A stretch of 64,000 bases of DNA, taken from the NCBI RefSeq assembly GCF_000003815.2, contig NC_049988.1, positions 10,497,819 to 10,561,818 of the forward strand. Direction: 5' to 3'. Position 1 is the first letter of the stretch. Every line of letters begins with the position of its first letter. Position numbers and translations under genes: made by a program. The DNA is from Branchiostoma floridae. Taxonomy: Eukaryota; Chordata; Leptocardii; Amphioxiformes; Branchiostomatidae. Under the pieces are notes generated by a model. That model did no database searches. It was not told the DNA's origin and was given only the letters and a program-made list of their open reading frames with translations. This document shows, piece after piece, positions 24,401-35,138 of this stretch.

Positions 24401-27400
24401 ATGAAGAAGTGCAACAGCGACACGACATGGGTCCAGCCAACGATAGGCTCCTTCTACCCTGAACCAGAAGAAGGTTAGTGTCCCAACTTTTTCTTCGTCA
24501 TGGTAGATATCATGGTAGCCCCATGATATGTACAAACTTAAAGACTTGCAGAAATACAATTGAATACAATTTATTTTTTAACGATCTAGAGGATCATTTC
24601 CTCGCTATTAGATTGAAATATTTTTCATGTGATAATTCGGTCGGGAAGTAATGTTAAAACGTCTTCAAAAAGTGCGAGTTGGGGCATCCGAGGGCGAATT
24701 CAAATGATATGCATGACGTCATTTTAGAGAGTCGCGTTCTTGTAGTAGTTCTACCCCTGTCCGCTGTAATGGCGTCTTGTACTACCGGTCGTGTTAGTAC
24801 AAAGTCCAGTAGAAGTTATTGTGTCGCAGGAGGCCCACATGGCGTTAGCTGTAAGAATAGTCAGTCTACCGAGGGGATATCTATGCACAGATTCCCCAAA
24901 GTTAAAAATGACAGAACTGCGGCTGACAAATTGAGAGTCTCAGCGAGCTAGAAAACAGTGTACAAAATTATGTATCAAGTTTGTTCAGAGGCATCGGCAT
25001 GGTTCCTTCCGCGACATCTACGGCTCCGCACACTTCGAGCTCCGCACACTTCGAGCCCTCGTACTTCAACATGAACCTTGAGATTATATTGGGGAGAGCT
25101 GTGGGAGGACCAGAAGGATTATCGCAGGAAAAGTTCCAACTATTGACACCGCTGGTCTGCCGACTCCCAGTCACGGAACGCGCGCGGAGAAGGGTGAATT
25201 CGCCACAGTTTATCACAGCTGCAGGACGTTTATTTGTCACATACTAGTAGTAATTCACCCTGTAAATTTACCTTGTATTTCGCTTGTTCTGGTCATAACT
25301 GTGTTGCCATTATTGTGAAGTACTTGTACGCTTAGACTCCGACACAAAACAGCACAAATGATTCTTGGATTTTACATCTTTGTCGGCGTCCGGATAGATT
25401 TCATAACAAAGTGAACCGCTTATACCGAACTCGTAACAACAATGATGCCGACGCTGTCCCAAGATTTTCAAGCACGAAAATTTGCTGACCGTATTCAAAA
25501 TACGTTGGAAAAATAGTCACTAGATTTTGTCATGAGTATTGTAGTTTTTGGTCTCCGTAAAACCAAGTTACGAGCGAATCTGGGATTTTCTCGTCGTCAA
25601 CAACAACAACTCTAAGAAAAATGGCCCCAAAAAAGATGGCGGCCGTGCGCTAAAAACCTCAGAGACTTTTCGAATTTTCTCTCACGGAAACACCAGTCTG
25701 TATGTTTTTCCTCGAATCATAAGGAGCTTACGAAATCTGTGTGTTGTGTAGTGTCTTAGCGGTGGACATGTTGTTGATAGATGAGTTAAAATAGTTTGGT
25801 TTTGTATAAAAACTTCTAGCGTAACCTGAGCATGTAAACAAAGGAAAATATATCGAGGTTGCGGGACCACAAGCATGTACGTACTCGTTACTATGTCATC
25901 GATAACTCGTTTTTTTTGCTCGTGTAGCTACAAACTTGGCACTTTTGTCGCTAGATTTTGTCATGAATATTGTGGCATTTATATGTAGTACTGATATGGT
26001 CTCCGTAAAACCTAGTTACGAGTGAATCTTGGATTTTTCGTCGTCAACAACAAAGAAAAATTCCTCACAAAAAAATGGCGGCCCCGTGCCATGCGCTATT
26101 ATTTAACCACACTTTTCGAATTTTCTATCACGGAAACACCAGTCTGTGTGTTTTCCTCGAATCACTGGGAGCTTACAAAATCTGTCTGTTGTGCAGACAA
26201 ATATGAGACAGAAAGAACAGTCACTCTCAAAATGTTTCACGGACTCGTCACAATCTGGAGGCGTTTAGCTATCGGCCGTGCTCACGACTAGAAATAGTCA
26301 GTCTACGACGTACTATCTATCCGATAAAAGCTTACAGGTTTGTAAACAAACACATACTTTGAGTGGGAATGTATTTTGAGTCGCATTTCTTGTGGCAATG
26401 AGGTTGCTTCTCATTTTAAATCCTGGCGAACTGTACGTAGTTAGTTGCTCAGCTGTTGTATATTTGTACGCGACCGAAGCTTTAGTCCCGGTTTCGCTAG
26501 CAGACACAAGCTGAGACCGCAAAGAGGCACAAACTTCTGCGCTTCCGCTAGAAAACATCTTCAAATTAATGTACAGCATGGCCTCCGTACTGAGGATAAT
26601 GTAAGCTAATGCTATCATTTGTGTATAGAAGAAGCGATGACTGTTTGTCCCCGCTTATTCCACACGCTACAATAATGAACTTTCTCCCCGCTTGCGTTAC
26701 GCGCGCTTGGTACGTGCATCAACTTCAAGTGCCTCTAAGATATATTTCAGTGGCGTGAATACGAACGAAATTCTCTTCAAGTGAAGTGAAGTATGTGCTC
26801 TTTAGTCGTGCCGAGTTTCGTCAATGAATTATGTTTCCTTTATAAGATACAGGTCTATCAAATGTATATTATTCCCCTAGTCAACCATACCAGCTAGTAG
26901 GGACTAACTAAAATGACGTCACGGCATGTTCCTAATTAGTTCCAGCAAAGAGCTCAAAGTACACATTTTTATGTCGCTGTTTGAGGGACTTCCGGACGGA
27001 CAATTGATTTGAAACTTGCATTGACTTTCTCAGAAAAGATCAAATTTTTACATTATTGGTAGAAAATGCTACAGACGATTTCATTTCAGTTACACTTTAA
27101 TGGCACATCCCAGTTTTAGACGGATATAAAGTACCTCCATAATGATCCAGAAATATTGTGGCAGTGACTCATTTTGAGTGGAAGAGTTACCATGTTTGTT
27201 ATCATCCTCAGAAATACAGCCGAGTTGACTTCTACATGTATTAGTATTGTGTCTAACTCTTGAACCACTTCATCCCTCCACAGTGGAGCATGTAGAAGTA
27301 GGAGATACAGTTCCAGTGGTAGCTTTTGGACATCCCCTACCCTGTATCACGAAAAGGTGAGTGTAGAGCTCCATTTTCTTGAGTCTGTGGTACAATGAGT

Positions 27401-27742
27401 CTTAGCTACTAATTTTAAAGGCAGCTTAATAATAGTGTTTAAAGGAGAGATTCACAAAAACAAGTTCTATGGCTTATTTATAGAGTAGCTTCAATACAAT
27501 ACAATTGTCACAATATCAGCTAGTTAGCCGCCTAGTGTCCACATGGTATTGTCCTTGTAGCAATCCTAATAAAGTCAAAGTGCTTTGTATATAACCTTGC
27601 CTCATGACAAGTCAAGACTCTAAACTGTTTTCCTTTCCTGCCATCCAGTGAATTCAGTCTACCATGGAACGTGGGGAGTTACAGTTCTGCTCGAGGTCGA
27701 AGGTCGCGAGGACGAGGCAGAGGAAGACGGAAATTCTACTAA
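18453..27742 (+). CDS. MSL1: MSL1 homologue, male-specific lethal complex scaffold (451 aa, 8 exons)
   Basis: Exons: 18453-18944, 21670-21845, 22701-22957, 23789-23850, 24024-24091, 24340-24473, 27284-27356, 27649-27742. All phases join; total 1356 nt including TAA. The coiled coil LLLLHLDLIQEQQEQL continues across the exon 1-2 junction into RLERMERRMSLVKRE, matching vertebrate MSL1, where this helix dimerises and binds MSL2. The C-terminal PEHE region carries PPSPVLT, PPWRVNNL, KLELDEKKRKRWDIQRIRE and SFYPEPEE, then VVAFGHPLP and FSLPW. In MSL1 this part binds MOF and MSL3 in the H4K16 acetyltransferase complex, so a nuclear chromatin role is expected. The protein ends in an Arg/Gly-rich tail (RGRRSRGRGRGRRKFY). 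The start is uncertain: ATG 18453 gives the longest frame, while ATG 18540 (MATENMKS) has a better context. Exon 2 has a duplicated 3' part just downstream. Confidence 0.92.
20260..20892. mobile_element. family E element with long array-type terminal inverted repeats
   Basis: Left end CAGGGGTGCCTAAGCATTTG, right end CAAATGCTTAGGCACCCCTG. The arms extend about 200 bp each (20260-20460 and 20690-20892) and are close reverse complements. TTAGA flanks both sides (20255-20259 and 20893-20897), consistent with a 5-bp target duplication. Each arm is built of about nine units of 20-22 bp, such as CGCACGAATCACTATGCGAA and CGCACGAATATTATGAAATT. The unique centre (about 230 bp) has no ORF. It lies in MSL1 intron 1. 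Confidence 0.8.
21230..21441. mobile_element. family D MITE (Mutator-like), copy 1, with 9-bp target duplication
   Basis: Left terminus TACTCTCCAAGCAGAGGTTA, right terminus TAACCTCTGCTTGGAGAGTA, flanked by AAAGAAATG at 21221-21229 and again at 21442-21450. Inner inverted arms (actccggctgttttttaa; ctttctattttgt / acaaaacagaaag) also pair. A second copy at 56035-56230 also has a 9-bp flank duplication. No coding capacity, so it must be mobilised in trans. Confidence 0.88.
21794..22033. repeat. 120-bp tandem duplication covering the 3' end of MSL1 exon 2 and its donor
   Basis: The block at about 21794-21913 recurs at about 21914-22033 with an exact 120-base offset and few changes. It spans the last 40-odd bases of exon 2, the AAAAG|GTGGGG donor, and about 70 bases of intron. 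In copy 2, TGGCACC has become TAGCACC, which makes an AG acceptor and bounds a 42-nt potential mini-exon at 21924-21965. Confidence 0.88.
22057..22266. repeat. family C repeat, copy 2 (inverted orientation)
   Basis: Begins CTGCAAATGCATTTAAGTTTG and ends GCAAACATTTCTGCATTTAC. The central CCACCGCG words match the family but many CG dinucleotides are decayed to TG or CA. It lies in MSL1 intron 2, immediately after the 120-bp duplication. Confidence 0.65.
23100..23172. repeat. AGTAGAGT / ACAGT microsatellite
   Basis: Simple repeat of about 5-bp units (agtag, agtac) in MSL1 intron 3. Confidence 0.7.
23351..23741. mobile_element. family J element, long copy
   Basis: Left end CATTCTCCTACGCAGAGGGA, then CCACAGTCGTGTCAAAAC. 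The right end is CCGTTGGGGACCGGGCATTA and a GGAGGATGG tail; an internal second right-end-like block lies at 23507-23541 (GCCGTTGGGGATCGGGCG). A compact copy fusing both ends lies at 54949-55013. Confidence 0.55.
24760..25085 (+). pseudogene. degenerate THAP-domain fragment within MSL1 intron 6
   Basis: The ORF at 24679-24951 contains YCVAGGPHGVSCKNSQSTEG followed by ISMHRFPK, a typical start of a THAP zinc-binding domain (C2CH: first two Cys and the HRFP core). About 100 bp on, after a stop, another frame reads SAHFEPSYFNMNLEI, matching the usual THAP end (CSAHFE, with its Cys changed). The central Trp region is lost, so the domain is broken. THAP domains occur in DNA-binding host proteins and in P-element-type transposases; the intronic setting and nearby repeats favour a transposon or retrogene relic. 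No transposase core was found. Confidence 0.55.
25525..26205. repeat. two diverged copies of a 220-bp block downstream of the THAP relic
   Basis: Blocks at about 25525-25742 and 25955-26197 share TAGATTTTGTCATGA, GGTCTCCGTAAAACC, CGTCGTCAACAACAA, AAAATGGCGGCC and TCACGGAAACACCAGTCTGT in the same order, about 430 bp apart. Both contain ATGGCGG followed by a short ORF, but no domain. They are probably part of the same intronic insertion. Confidence 0.6.
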
Positions 27743-29052
27743 AACGTTGCAGATGTCCTTATGTAGTTGAGAAACACTTGTGTCTGTGCTTGTATTCAGT
27801 CTTAACGTTTTTTCGTAGACCGGGCTTTCTTTTTGTAAAGCTGCCTAACCTGTAAATCAGTGTACTAAGATTCAACATGTAGCTGTATTAGAATTAATAA
27901 CAATCAATGTTTCCTACATTTTTGTTGGCAGGTGTTCAATTCAACCTCAAGAATCTCATGCATTGAAATGAAAACAAGCAAACTTCACGTATGAAAAGTT
28001 GTTTTTGAAAAGAACAAACCAATGGGAGTAAGTTAGAGCTGTCTTTCACTGAAACCCTAGTGCTACGTCACAACATTTTTTCTTTCATGTGTGTTTCTGT
28101 GTGTGTTTGTGAGTTTGTACAGGTAGCTGAAGTGTAGTGTAGAGTCTAGAACCAAGACCACAGAAAAGGAGTGATAGTTGTAAATAAGAAAAGGAAAAGA
28201 AGTCATGTCTCTACTGCAGGCAGTTTGAAAACCATTACAGAGACTCAACTGTGTATAGAATTCAGAAGAGGATTAGAAGGGAGAGGGTTTGCATTATGTC
28301 CAACCCCTCTAGTAAGTAATGTGTAAGCAGGGTCGCACCATTGTGTTTGGGACTGTTCCATTGTCAAAGTAGAGGGGTGGAATGGGACTGCAAAGTTGAA
28401 GTGAATAGCAGCGATGTCAACAGATTGGAAAAGTAAAATGTTATTCCACCCCTAAACTTTCTTAATGGAATAGCCCATGTGCAGAGCTGGGATGTACCAC
28501 TTCTTGAGGAGGTGGGATAAAGTGTACAGAGCTTCATGTAAAACTGGGCCAGGCCCATGTTGATACTCAGGTTGTCCAATGCAGCGATTGTCTAATGTAA
28601 CTAATACCGGGATAGTAGTGTCTAATGCTACCTTTTGTTGACAAGTAAGAAATGAAGCCTCTATTTTTGTGAACATTTAAGAAAAGAACTAAAAAAAACT
28701 ATAAGCTTCAGAGGTAGATGTTTTAAGTCTGTGTCTACTTAACAAAATTGTCAGAGCCAGTGTGGACCAAAAATAACTGAACTTTTAACAACAAATGACA
28801 GCTTTTTGTTACTGTGTGTAGTGTATGTATGTAGCATGCAGACTCACTCTCGCGTACAATGGCTAGATCCTGTTGCCTCTTATGAGGTTGTGCCAGATAT
28901 GAGTTGCACTGAAAGACTTTAGGCATTGAAAGGCATTAAGATATCTTTGTTCAACATCTTCAAGTTCTATTAAGTTTTACAATGTTGGCTAAGCTTCATT
29001 GATCAGATACATCAATGAAGGTTAGACATCCACGTAATAAGATACACTCATC

Positions 29053-29190
29053 GCCAAATAGCAATTACTCAAGCAACTGGATATGATTTTGGAAACGGTC
29101 AGACGTTTCAGGCAATGTCACTGAATGGATACTGACTAAAACGTCTGTTTCAAAATCATATCCAGTTGCTTGGGTAAATGCTATTTGGGG
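29053..29190. mobile_element. family B MITE, copy 3
   Basis: CCAAATAGCAATTACTCAAG plus CAACTGGATATGATTTTGG at the left, with near-perfect inverse CAGTTGCTTGGGTAAATGC and TATTTGGGG at the right. The best-preserved hairpin of the family. Confidence 0.8.
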
Positions 29191-29434
29191 TTCATTGGTC
29201 AGAACGTAAAGGAATTGGTTTCTTACTCTCATCCAGTCATATCAAATAAATACAACCATCTTGCAGTTTTATGTTGCTTACAAGAATGTACTAACATAAG
29301 GCCACTACCACTAAACTATGCTGCAAGTATTGTTTCATGCCCACCCTTACCATAGAAATAAATGTACATATCTCACTGGTTCCAGCCTTCAGAAGTTGAC
29401 AGGACTTTGTTGTACAGCAGTTGGGTTCAAGTTG

Positions 29435-29440
29435 AATAAA
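29435..29440 (+). terminator. polyadenylation signal AATAAA, possibly of MSL1
   Basis: GTTGAATAAAGTTTGAAAC lies 1.7 kb after the MSL1 stop codon and is preceded by a family B element within the putative 3' UTR. Position is the only evidence. Confidence 0.3.
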
Positions 29441-31946
29441 GTTTGAAACTTAAAGATGTGCAGTTCGTGTTGTAACAGTTTCTCTGAGAATTTGCTTGCT
29501 CATGTACTAGTAAATGCCTTCACTTCCTTAATATTTTGTATTGAAGCTATCGTTGATGCTTTTACTTTCTGACAGATGCTTTCTACTGAACTGAAAGGAT
29601 GTAGTGAAAATGAGAGGAGCGAACTGTTATACAGATGAATACCTTCCACGTGTGTAATGTTCAAGATTTATATTGTCTTTAGACTGACAATATATTTGAC
29701 CTAAATGCTGCAATAAGGCTGTTGTTAGAGACTGAAATATATTAGCTACATGTAACTAAATCTGTTAGACCTGGTCAGGAACTAACTCTTGCATGAAGTA
29801 AGCATTCAGTAAAAATTCAACACAGGTGGTACAATAGTCCAGACATAAACTAGTGAGTAGACAGCTAACATGTGTAACCAGACTTCCTAAACCTCAAATT
29901 ATGTGCTATTGAAGGCATAGTCCTATTTACCTCATTCTCAATAGAGTAGTGAGGATGGGATTCTGTGGACAGACAGATGCAGGGACTTCCGGAAGCTTCA
30001 TGTACCATCTGGTACTGAAGAGAACTGAGGCCATCCCTTGCTTTGCCAAATCGAGGAGTAAGATTATGTAATGTTTTCTGACTGCTGTACCACTCTGTCA
30101 TCCAACATCTTGACCTTCCACCATTCTTGCTTAGAAAAAAATGCAGGTTGGTAGGTATATGTACATGAATTTTAGTGTAAGGCATATTCTCTACCTTGCT
30201 GTTTGCCTTATCATGATTCAGAAAATAGAGATCTGGCTCTAGACTAAAATTGTAAATCATAGCCACGCAGATAGAATCCACTGTCTCAGTCACAAGATGG
30301 GCCCTAATAAGTCACATTTAGCATTTGCATGATTGATACAAATTTTGCATTGTAATTGTTCACATTCAGTCTGTTAAGAGCCACATTCACACCACCTAGA
30401 GAATGCACACTTTTACAACCATGGCTGTTTTTGGTCCATCAGTCCATGACAGAAAGCTAAGACCTGAACCATCTATTTCTCCTGGCAAAGATGACTCAGA
30501 AAACGTAAAGAAACAATGTTTTATTGGATACCAACTTGGACATGTAATAACAAAATGCAGGCCCTCCCCCCTAGTACGACTAACATCTAAAACATAAAGT
30601 CTCACATACATGTTAGGGTAGTTTTCTTGTAACTGTGGATGTAATATTTCAGATGACCACCAGAGCATGATTTCTTTTACATAAAATGGCTGGAGTGTCC
30701 AAACTACATGTCTTGTTTACAATCTACACTTTTCACCAGGACCAAGCTTTGAAGATGCAAAAGATGTATCCTAACTGAAGATTAACAATATCACCGGATT
30801 TGGGAAATTTCTTTAGGTAGCCAATCTAACTGATGGTCACAAAATGACTGACAATGATAAAACTCAAAACTCTGTTGCTTACTTGTACCACAGGAACAAG
30901 TCACTATTCTTATGCAGAAAAAAATAGTCATCTTTGAAACTAATCACATAGGTACAAGCTGCATTTATGAAGGATGCTTATAGGTGAACTGTATGAATGC
31001 CACTGACAATATTAGTTATACATGTTAAAGAAAGGTTTACTAATTTTTACAGCTGTCCTTGATGTCTGTAGTAGGTATGTCACAGTTGATGGTAGCTCGA
31101 ATCACAGGGTTTAGCAAAGATTATTATACAGGGGAACATAACATCTCTACGACTACAACTAAATAAACACCACTTGTCTTTCAAACAACAATATAACTTC
31201 TATACACTTAGCAAACAAAGCCTAAGACTTCAGTATGTGATCTTGTGAACATTTCATCCTTTCTTTTTGTTTTTCCGGGACGAACAGATAATGAGGCACT
31301 GAAACCCCAAAGCCACCAGGGACATTACAACATTTTACTAGATATTAAAGTTAAAATAAAAGAATATTGTCAACTTTTCTGCATTGCAATCCCCTGTTCG
31401 CAGTAGAACAATAAGTAGCAATGTACCAGACTTTCCAAAAAGCAAGCAGGCATTTGGGGACAACTATTTTTGTATTTCCACTATTCCACCCCTGTCCCAA
31501 TGAAAAACTACAGGGTATGTCAACTTTTTCCTCAAAATACTGCAAGCAAAATTTGCTGCCTCTTCTGTCTGGGTTCCTTGCTGTGAAAAGGGGAATGCAA
31601 GTGGAGTTGTCCTGGTAGTATGAACAACAGACAATGTGGGGATTCTGTCAAATCTCATCACCACTAGTGATACAACTGTGTAGCACAATTCTATCAAGAC
31701 AAAGTATGAAACACAAGCAACATGGGGTGAAGAAAGGGGCCATGTTTGCATGTTCTTACAAAGCTGTGATACAAACTACACTGACAAACTGGGGAATAAT
31801 ATCTTGATCAGTAACTCCTTGCCCAGCTTGTTTGGTACATGTGATAGAACAGGACTGCACCATTGTATCTACAGGGGGGATGAGATGTGCCAGCTTGCAT
31901 GGACCATGTGATTTGGGTAGGTTGGAATGCAGGAAGCTGCCTTGGC

Positions 31947-34900
31947 TCAGTGTTCCCCCCCTCCTGTCTGCTCCTGGTACACCTCTATTATGTCGTTATC
32001 TGTCATTTCCAACTGTGGAGGGAAGTAAGAAGGTAGAAACACAACATTAGTCCTAACATAATCATTCTTCACATAGTTCTACCATAACTGTCTATCAGTG
32101 TCACACAACTTAGGCTAAATATGTCGTGTCTCTTATTATCCCACTCGCACTAGCGTGAGTGACTAGCAAAACAACTGCTGACCCCATACTTTTCTTAGGG
32201 GTGGGATGTGCCTAATGTTGCAAAGGGACATCAAGTTTTAGATCTGACAATGTATCATTGATCTCCTTATGATACTAGTGTCCTGACTGTTGGATCACTT
32301 TTGCTAAAGTCTAAAAAAGAGAAATCCTTCCCTACCAACCCTATTTCTTCAGCACTGTAAGTAGACACAGAACATTAATTTCACTTGGCCTTACCGGTAG
32401 ACATTCTGAAGTCTATTGGTTTAAAAATTCTTACTTTCAGAAGTAACTTCAGCCTACTAAAACTTGCCAAAATGAGTTCCGTTTTTCATATTAATCACAA
32501 TTATCATTCCTGTTCATTAAGCCATGCCAACTATATATACAAATATACAATCAGCCAAATATTACTTGTATCAACTAAGCATTTCGAGAAAAACAACAGG
32601 TGTGAAGAAGAAAAAGTCTAACCTCCTTTGGTGTCTGGTCATCATTAATGCGTTGTCCATCAAATAGGAACCGCAATGAGTTGATAGGAACTCCCTGAAA
32701 TAAAACGGTCACAAAAAGTTATGAAAGATTGAGCTGAGCTATAAATGCATTTGGACAAACCATTTCCTTCCTTATTAGATATATGTCTTTATAGGATCCC
32801 AACAAAACTCTATTCTGCTTGATGACAAGTTAAAATATAACTTGAAACTCCTTTCTTTCCTCTTTCTTGGCTGGACTTTGCGAACGAAGATCATCTGTGG
32901 TTTGGACCGCTTGGTCCATGTTGGCCACAGGAACCCCGATGGCTAACTAGTCTCATGTAGGATAGACACACTGACCACAGCAGTTGCAGTGGAATACTTG
33001 ATAAATGTACTAGTCTACTACCTAACATCAGAGCCATATGTGACCAGTAATACAGACCTGTCTCTGACAGTATGACTCTTTGAGCTTCCTCATCTGGGTG
33101 GTCATTTTCACCTTGAAATGGATCTCACTGTTGTCCTGGAAACAAACAACAAATAGTTTTAATGCTGTAAATTCATATGATTTCGCGGTAAGAGGCAAAA
33201 GGTTTCACAGTGAAGTGGTTTAAGTCACGAGTGAAGCAAAGGGCAGGGAGGTATGGAAGACCAAATAAATGTTTGCGCAAAATGTTGCAATTTCTTTTTT
33301 GACCCCATCTCTCCAAAATATCTTAAACTTAAAAGACGTGAAATTGATGAAAATGTCTTCATGTAAGGTTGAAATAACAGATTTCACTACGAAAATTAAT
33401 AACATGGGCTCCCAAACAATGATTCTGTGGGAAACAAATGGAGACGGCTCTGATTCTGATACACATTTCTCAAGGTCAGAGTAACCTTGGTGTATTCTTC
33501 TAGAATCTAGATTTAGCTTTGACCTTGAACCTGACGGGGATAGTAATATCAACAGACACCACAGGCACTATTGGACACAGTCCAACTATCAAATATTGAT
33601 ATGAACACTGAGAGAACACACTCATGCAAAGGCAATGGGCTGGTAAGTCAATATATTGGGTTCTCTAAGTGGAAAATACATGTATGAATATGAGGTTTGT
33701 GAATCATCATTGCTGTTAGTGTTACAAACATACCTTTTACAATGAAGTCTAGTCACTATCAATCATTCAATGTCAAACATCTATCAATTGCACCAAGTCT
33801 TTAATGTAAGGTTAACTACTAGTAATATCTTATCATAGCACTGATGTCATTTTAACCATATCCTGATCCTTATATTTCCCAAGGACCTTTCCTTGCCTTC
33901 GCCAGAATCCCTGTGGAAGTTCGTGTTCTTCAGTTGCATTACCTGTACTTCCTGTTCTTGTCCAGTTTCCTGTTTTAAATATTCACTTCGCCAAATTACA
34001 CCAATAAGAGGTAGGGGCATCTAAAGTGTGAATATTTTCACACCTCACAATAATGGACTTTGACACTTGGACACACCTCTATTACTTTGACACTCCCCAA
34101 CATAGGCCCCTCACTACAAGATTAACATGTTATGCAACCTCCAAAACACAGAAAACAAGTTTAATATGAACCTAACACAATAAAGTCTCATAATTGAAAT
34201 ACACTTTATTGATTGGTACGGACTATTTGGACTATACATGTGGACTAAAGCTGTGCCCCCCTCCCCCTTTTGGGGCCCCACATGTGTTCGCTCCTAAATA
34301 CCCCCTACGGGGCCCCAGAGGCCACACCAGGTGAAGCGTGGCTCGCACCCACACAAAGGCCGGGAATATATATTTTTATAACCACAGACTATGCATACAG
34401 AAGAAATGTGTGCGAACTCTACGTATCGTGGTCGAAGCGCAACAGATACGACTGTTTCCAGAGAAATGCTAGGTAAGAAATCATAACAAATTTTCCAACA
34501 CCGTGACTGAAGGACCCACGCGTCGTATGGCTGGGCAAGCTCAAGAAACAGAATCCCTATATCCACATAATTTCAACTGGGGTTGATAATTTTTAACCTT
34601 TTGGTAACTCATAGGAAAGGTAACAGTCTGGGTCTGGTGAGTTTTCGTTCTTGCGATACGTTGCTATCGGTGAGGACATGGGACTGAGAGAATGGCACAT
34701 GTGGTGCATGTTAGACACTGTAAACAATGGCGCGCTTCTGACACTTTCGGTTCCAGCCCTCCCCACAGCGAAACCGCAGTCTTTCCGCAGTCACAGGGCA
34801 CTGGCCATTAGCTAGTACAACTATGATTCACATTTCATGTATTGGAAGTTATTAGAAGATTGTGGTGATTTTTACCTGGCCCATAACTTTGAGTTTGATA

Positions 34901-35138
34901 TACTGCTGGTCCCCCGATCCTGAACCTTCTGCCGGCTTCGCGTCCTGAAAGAAATCGCATGCAAAGTGTCTAATTTACTGAGTTTTCGCACAAAATATGA
35001 CACAGAAATAAAGAAGTAAGACACACACACCTAATCACAAGTCCATAATTAAAAATATTGCCATAAAGTAGACGCAAATGAGTCAAAATTGGTAAAATTT
35101 TGCCCAATTCCCGCCCTTACCGAATTATCGTCCGACAT
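31947..35138 (-). CDS. SUMO1: SUMO (small ubiquitin-like modifier), 100 aa, 5 exons
   Basis: Minus-strand exons: 35121-35138 (MSDDNS), 34876-34944, 33058-33135, 32623-32694, 31947-32012. All introns are phase 0 with consensus ends; total 303 nt including TGA. The product is near full SUMO-1 length (101 aa in human). It shows the ubiquitin-fold signatures [45 protein letters not shown] and [16 protein letters not shown] proteases would cut after the di-glycine, releasing a GEH tail, before conjugation to lysines by the E1/UBC9 pathway in nucleus and cytoplasm. The N-terminal arm has no psi-K-x-E motif, so poly-SUMO chain formation through this arm is not expected; that and the [11 protein letters not shown] core favour a SUMO1-type member. 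The symbol reflects similarity, not proven orthology. Confidence 0.96.

Larger units (their letters stand above)
27743..31946. other. tail-to-tail intergenic region between MSL1 and SUMO
   Basis: The two genes converge, so this region should hold both 3' UTRs. An AATAAA at 29435-29440 may end the MSL1 transcript, and a minus-strand AATAAA (TTTATT at 30520-30525) may serve SUMO. A family B MITE lies at 29053-29190. A 142-codon minus-strand ORF at 29865-30293 has no recognisable domain. Nothing else is supported. Confidence 0.5.

Noticed and set aside
26313-26618. 101-codon minus-strand ORF in MSL1 intron 6
   Set aside because: No recognisable domain or start/splice support; it lies within the THAP-associated repeat region.
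29865-30293. 142-codon minus-strand ORF
   Set aside because: No domain, no splice context, and it falls in the likely 3' UTR region of the SUMO gene; composition looks random.
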